17,012 bases of DNA from DAOTXL01 sp034434895. Its GTDB lineage: Bacteria > Chloroflexota > Anaerolineae > JAAYZQ01. Positions 13,701 through 17,012 of the stretch are shown here, piece after piece. The notes beneath the pieces are model-generated. The model was not told where the DNA came from, made no database searches, and saw only the letters and a program-made list of their open reading frames with translations. The stretch's first letter is position 1. Every line of letters begins with the position of its first letter. The translations under genes were made by a program, and so were the position numbers. The stretch lies in NCBI GenBank assembly GCA_034434895.1, contig DAOTYI010000041.1, positions 1 through 17,012 of the forward strand. Direction: 5' to 3'.

Positions 13701-16700
13701 CCGGGTCCTGGCCGAATGGTACGCCCCGGAAGCGACCGAGAGGGAACGCCAGTCTGACCTGGGGATGGTGTACGACCTGCGCCGCTTCCCCACCACCCTG
13801 CAAGCCTTGCGGGAGAAGCGACCGCTGACCATTCTGGCCTCCAGCCCCGATCTGGACGAGGGGGATCGGGAGGAGGCCGGGCAGTATGGCTGGCAGGCCT
13901 ACCTGCTTGTGCCGATGGTCACCCGGGATCGGGTGATCGGCTATGCCGAACTGTGGGAGACGCGCTCAGAACGGGTCTTCACCCCGGCCGAGGTCCGGCT
14001 ATGCTGCACCCTGGCCGCCGATGCTGCCACCGCCGTCGAGCGCGCCCGGCTCTTCCAGGCCGAGCGGCAGCAGCGTGAACAGGCCGAGGCGCTGCGGGAG
14101 GCAGCGCAGGTGATGGGTGCCAGCCTGGAACTCAACCAGACCCTGCGCCTGATCCTGGAACAACTCAAGCGGGTATTGGTCTACGACACCGCCTCGGTGT
14201 TCATCCTGCGCGATGGGGATGTGCCCGATCTGATCGTGGGCCTCGGCTATGCCGATGAGGAGATGACCAGCCAGGAGGCAGGCCGGTTGCTGCAAAACAG
14301 TCCCGTCTTGCAGCAGATGGCCCGCGACCTTCAGCCGGTGGTCAGCGCCGATGTGCGCCAGTTGGAGGGCTGGATCTGGGTGCCGGGGGCCGAACATGTG
14401 CGCTCCTGGCTGGGCATTCCCCTGGTGAGCCATGGCCGGATGATCGGCGTGCTGATGGCCGATCACTCCCAACCGGGCTTTTACGGGGCGGCTGAGATGC
14501 AAATCGCCCAGGCGATTGCGCAGCACGCTGCCCAGGCCATCGAAAATGCCCGCCTCTTCCAGGCCGAGCGGGAGCAACGGGAGCTGGCCGAGGCGCTGCG
14601 TCAGGCCGCCGCCGCCGTCAGCAGCACCCTCGACCCGGATCAGATCCTGGACCAGATCCTGGAGCAGGTGAGCCGTGTCGTCCCCAACGATGCGGCCAAT
14701 GTCGCCCTGATCGAGGGGGACCGTAGCTGCATCGTCCGTTGTCGCGGCTATGAGCGTTTCGGCCAGGAGGTGGCCGGCCTCTCTCTCCCCCTGGCCGATA
14801 CCCCCAGCCTGCGGCAGATGCTGCACACAGGGGCGCCGTTGATCGTCCCCGACACAGAGGCCTATTCCGACTGGGTGCGGGTGCCGCAGGTCGCCTGGGT
14901 GCGCTCCTATGCTGCCGCCCCGATCCGCGTTCAGGACCGGGTGATCGGCTTTCTCAGCGTGGACAGCGCCACGCCCAACTTTTTCAACCAGACCCACGCC
15001 GAACGGTTGCGCGCCTTTGCCGACCAGGTCAGCCTGGCCCTGGCCAACGCCGAACTGTTCCGCACCGTGGCCCAGAGCCAGCGCGATTGGGAGGTCACGT
15101 TCGATGCCATGCAGGATGGGGTGGCCGTGATGGACCGCAAGCGGCGCATTGTGCGCGCCAACCGGGCCTTTGCCCGCATCGTTGGGCAGCCTGTCTCCCG
15201 GCTCGTCGGCCAGTCCTATCGCACCGTGCTGGAGGGGATCATCTGCCTGAAATCGCCCTGTCCCTTCGAACAGGCAATGGCCAGCGGCCAGCCTGCCGTG
15301 TGTGCATGCGAATATCGGGGGCGGACCTTTGAGATCCAGATCACCCCTATCACCGGCGAGGGCAGCGGCCAGCCTGAGCACGATGGCCGGGCGGTGTATG
15401 TGATGCGCGACATCACCGACCGGATCCATGCCGAGGAGACCCAACGTCGCCTGATCGCCGCCGTGGAACAGGCCGCCGAGGCGATCGCCATCACCGACAC
15501 CGGGGGCGCCCTCCTCTATGTCAACCCGGCCTTCGAGCGGAACACCGGCTATACCCAGGCCGAAGTCCTGGGCCGGACCCTGCGCATCCTCCACAGCGGC
15601 CGGCCTGGTGACACCTTCTACGATCAGTTCTTCCAGGCTTTGCGCAGCGGCCAGGTATGGCAGGGCCGACACCTCAGCCGCCGGAAGGATGGCAGTCTCT
15701 ACACCGAGGAGGCAACCATCGCCCCAGTGCGCAACCAGGCGGGGGAGATTGTCAATTATGTAGCCACCATGCGCGATGTGAGCCGCGAGGTCCAGTTGGA
15801 GGAGCAGTTCCGCCAGGCACAAAAGATGGAGGCCCTGGGTCAGCTGGCCGGGGGCATCGCCCATGACTTTAACAACCTGCTGACCATCATCCACCTCAGC
15901 ACGCGGCTGTTGCGCCGCCAGTTGCGCCCTGAAGACCCGCTGTGGGAGCATGTCCTGCGCATTGAGGAGACCGGGGAGCGGGCCTCCAAACTGACCCGTC
16001 AACTGCTCAGCTTCAGCCGGCGTGAGGTTGTTGAACCCCGCGTGGTCAACCTCAACCAGATTGTCGCTGACCTGAGCCGCATGTTGCAGCGGGTCCTGGG
16101 CGAAGAGATCGAGCTCAAGACCATCCTGGCCGAAACGCTGCGCCCGGTCAGGGTGGATCCCTCTCAGATTGACCAGGTGATCCTCAACCTGGCGGTCAAT
16201 GCCCGCGATGCCATGCCTGGCGGCGGGACGCTGATCATCGAGACGGCCAACATACTCCTCGACCAGACCTATGTGGCCAGCCATGTAGATGCCCGGCCGG
16301 GGCCCCATGTGTTGCTATCCATCAGCGACAACGGGGTGGGCATGAGTGATGAGGTCAAGGCCCACCTGTTCGAGCCCTTTTTCACCACCAAAGAGCGCGG
16401 CCATGGCACCGGGCTGGGCCTGGCCACCGTGTTCGGCATCGTCAAACAGAGCGGAGGGCATATCCGCGTCTATAGTGAGGTGGGACAGGGGACAACCTTC
16501 AAGATCTACCTGCCCTGTGCCGAAGAGGTCGAGGCCCAGCCCTTCCCTGACACCCGGTCCGCCCTGGCCAGCAGCCTGGTGCGCGGCACCGAAACGGTCC
16601 TGATCGTCGAAGACCGGGATGAGGTCCGCGACCTGGCGGCGAAGGTGTTGAGAGCACACGGCTACCAGGTGTTGACGGCGGCCAACGGGCCGGAGGCGCT

Positions 16701-16959
16701 CCAGGTGAGCAGGCAGCATGAAGGCCCCATTCACCTGTTGTTAACCGATGTGGTGATGCCCCGCATGAGTGGCAAAGAGCTGGCCGACCAGATGCGGAAT
16801 TACCGGCCGGACCTGCGGGTCCTGTACATGTCCGGCTATGCCGACCATGCCATTCTGGAGAATGGTGTCCTGGCCCCCCATGCGGTCTTTTTGTCCAAGC
16901 CGTTCACCGTCGAAGACCTGATGCAAAAGGTGCGGGCTGTGTTGGATGGCCGGATATAG
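10735..16959 (+). CDS. Giant soluble hybrid sensor histidine kinase (5 PAS, 6 GAF, HisKA-HATPase, receiver)
   Basis: 2074 residues, no membrane segment or signal peptide, so a cytoplasmic sensor. Approximate order: coiled coil 15-40; PAS1 45-160; PAS2 171-281; GAF1 299-458; PAS3 474-585; GAF2 604-754; GAF3 770-925; GAF4 942-1100; GAF5 1118-1269; GAF6 1286-1436; PAS4 1452-1559; PAS5 1576-1680; HisKA with AGGIAHDFNNLL (phospho-His1710); ATPase with N-box NLAVNARDAM (Asn1822), ISDNGVGM and GTGLGLATVFGIV; C-terminal receiver with acidic pocket VLIVEDRD (1955-1962), phospho-Asp2005 in LLTDVVMPRMSG and Lys2055. All catalytic residues are present, so it should autophosphorylate and pass phosphate to its own receiver. 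No output regulator is next to it and the receiver has no DNA-binding domain, so the partner must be elsewhere. GGAAGGAG six bases before the ATG fixes the start. GAF repeats end in AIENARLF-type linkers, partly identical at DNA level. Ligands are unknown. Confidence 0.93.
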   Translation: MRPKGDENGVVSIPRAEWEALHARLAEMEAAQAEQQRLAEAIRESEAKYRTLFEAATDAVFLEALDGRVLDCNAAACQMFGYTREEFRGLTVADLVPEQVAATLSDVTSAIAATGGLFIEAVNKRKNGEIFPVQVNIRLVTLAGEPQAVVYVRDITEQKRAEQQTEERRVYLESVLACAPDAIVTTDAHHRVREWNAGAERLFGYTRQEATGRDLDELIATPDAAVFEQAHRFTRQVLSGQPVPPTETVRYHKDGTPRDVVVAGAPILSGGDLIGVVAVYTDIAGRKRAEAALHRRDAVLEAVTSAAERFLRAASWKEEIAEVLAQLGWAAEASRAYIFENHTAADGTLLASQRYEWAAPGIQPQIDNPELQNFPYLAGGFERWLVMLGRGQPICGHVRDFPPGEQEVLAAQEIRSIAIMPIFVGREWWGFIGFDECRAEREWSVAELDALRAAANTLGAAIQRQRAEEKLHQLQTFHESIVQNVSEGIAVQDTDLNFTFVNRAAATLLGYAPEELIGRHWTMVVPPDQQPIIQAADRRRMQGEADRYQVELLSRDGVRIPVLISGSPRFDPETGDFAGTLAVFTDIRERVQAEERLARHAREMAALYETSLEINSQPDLPTLLQAIVRRAARLVGVQMGGLYLVRPDGQELELLVSYNLPRDYTGTRLRPGEGLSGRILQTGEAIMVPDYRAWEGKAAVYADCPFRRTLGVPLRVKGRVIGVINVTDSEKTGEFSPDEVRLVRLFADQAAVAIENARLLEETSRRAVQMAILHRIGLAITSGLDLKEVLHALYEQLSRIMDTDAFYVALYDEKTGLIDFPLLTGLDGPMQIAPQHIDSRPGLTGYVIRSRQPLHLPDTWAVPPQAPYSIIRLVEPSTRSYLGVPLIVRERVIGVLSVQSYKPNAYTEADVQLLTTIASQAAVAIENARLFQETQRQAGELALLHETAVALSSSLEPDQVLSTLAGRMGQAVGVTSAYICDWDEETATSRVLAEWYAPEATERERQSDLGMVYDLRRFPTTLQALREKRPLTILASSPDLDEGDREEAGQYGWQAYLLVPMVTRDRVIGYAELWETRSERVFTPAEVRLCCTLAADAATAVERARLFQAERQQREQAEALREAAQVMGASLELNQTLRLILEQLKRVLVYDTASVFILRDGDVPDLIVGLGYADEEMTSQEAGRLLQNSPVLQQMARDLQPVVSADVRQLEGWIWVPGAEHVRSWLGIPLVSHGRMIGVLMADHSQPGFYGAAEMQIAQAIAQHAAQAIENARLFQAEREQRELAEALRQAAAAVSSTLDPDQILDQILEQVSRVVPNDAANVALIEGDRSCIVRCRGYERFGQEVAGLSLPLADTPSLRQMLHTGAPLIVPDTEAYSDWVRVPQVAWVRSYAAAPIRVQDRVIGFLSVDSATPNFFNQTHAERLRAFADQVSLALANAELFRTVAQSQRDWEVTFDAMQDGVAVMDRKRRIVRANRAFARIVGQPVSRLVGQSYRTVLEGIICLKSPCPFEQAMASGQPAVCACEYRGRTFEIQITPITGEGSGQPEHDGRAVYVMRDITDRIHAEETQRRLIAAVEQAAEAIAITDTGGALLYVNPAFERNTGYTQAEVLGRTLRILHSGRPGDTFYDQFFQALRSGQVWQGRHLSRRKDGSLYTEEATIAPVRNQAGEIVNYVATMRDVSREVQLEEQFRQAQKMEALGQLAGGIAHDFNNLLTIIHLSTRLLRRQLRPEDPLWEHVLRIEETGERASKLTRQLLSFSRREVVEPRVVNLNQIVADLSRMLQRVLGEEIELKTILAETLRPVRVDPSQIDQVILNLAVNARDAMPGGGTLIIETANILLDQTYVASHVDARPGPHVLLSISDNGVGMSDEVKAHLFEPFFTTKERGHGTGLGLATVFGIVKQSGGHIRVYSEVGQGTTFKIYLPCAEEVEAQPFPDTRSALASSLVRGTETVLIVEDRDEVRDLAAKVLRAHGYQVLTAANGPEALQVSRQHEGPIHLLLTDVVMPRMSGKELADQMRNYRPDLRVLYMSGYADHAILENGVLAPHAVFLSKPFTVEDLMQKVRAVLDGRI
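12978..13013 (+). repeat. 36-base exact internal repeat in the kinase gene (second copy 13491-13526)
   Basis: Bases 12978-13013 and 13491-13526 are identical and encode the same QAAVAIENARL linker at the ends of GAF2 and GAF3. A third copy shares 21 bases at 14535-14555 (end of GAF5). Identity even at third codon positions points to recent duplication or gene conversion between GAF units. Confidence 0.9.
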
Positions 16960-16963
16960 ACAG

Positions 16964-17012
16964 GGGGTGGGCGAGGGCAAAGGCCGGGGTGGGCGAAGGC
17001 AATGGCCGGGGT
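16964..17012 (+). repeat. 22-bp tandem repeat running off the window edge
   Basis: Unit 1 (16964-16985) and unit 2 (16986-17007) differ at two positions (G/A and A/T), and a third begins at 17008 (GGGGT). The unit is G-rich (GGGGTGGGCG...GGCC). It starts four bases after the kinase stop codon. Its length and function cannot be judged from this window. Confidence 0.75.

Noticed and set aside
13999..16308. 769-codon open frame on the minus strand opposite the kinase gene
   Set aside because: It mirrors a strongly recognised kinase frame in GC-rich DNA, has low-complexity Gly/Ala/Leu/Gln/His content, no family resemblance and no ribosome binding site or promoter.
16964..17012. Start of a CRISPR array
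   Set aside because: The units are contiguous with no spacers, and no cas genes are nearby.

Overview
The window is GC-rich bacterial chromosome, except for one AT-richer patch near 6.5-7.0 kb. It suggests a Chloroflexota-type organism. The reasons are a very long soluble PAS/GAF hybrid histidine kinase, many long hairpin repeats between genes, and a lipoylation cluster built around a BioB-like radical SAM protein. No 16S or other phylogenetic marker is present, so this assignment is inference.

Layout. (1) 2-991: 3' part of murJ on the + strand, meeting ylxP tail to tail with one base between the stop codons. (2) 4499-993, - strand: operon lpdA, BioB-like radical SAM gene, LipM-type octanoyl/lipoyl transferase, ylxP. 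The first three genes overlap by 4 bases at each junction and are preceded by a clear promoter. Together they look like a lipoate-making and lipoate-using module. (3) 4500-4859: divergent intergenic region with two back-to-back promoters enclosing a MITE-like structure (16-bp direct repeats, then 18-bp inverted repeats). (4) 4860-5909: adenosine deaminase-family gene. (5) 5906-7140: tRNA operon Phe-Gly-Cys-Leu with its own promoter and terminator. It has been invaded twice: by a palindromic repeat between Gly and Cys, and by a small low-GC element after tRNA-Leu. That element carries a DUF4258-like/DUF2283 toxin-antitoxin pair and is bounded by a 47-bp exact duplication of the tRNA-Leu 3' end. 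(6) 7162-8930: promoter, yedF and selD. selD has an in-frame UGA at the catalytic position and is read here as a selenoprotein. (7) 10422-8971, - strand: exported DUF4139-type protein. (8) 10638-16959: promoter and a 2074-residue hybrid sensor kinase with about five PAS and six GAF domains. (9) From 16964 to the window edge: start of a 22-bp tandem repeat.

How the genes work together. The lipoyl operon would attach octanoate to a carrier protein (LipM-like), insert sulfur (radical SAM, possibly of the LipS type) and supply the E3 enzyme that reoxidises dihydrolipoyl groups (Lpd). yedF and selD form a selenium-supply pair; SelD makes selenophosphate, which would feed selenocysteine synthesis, including that of SelD itself. 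The strongest leads are the LipS-like operon, the tRNA-Leu-associated toxin-antitoxin element, and the Sec codon in selD that makes ordinary gene calling lose the active site.
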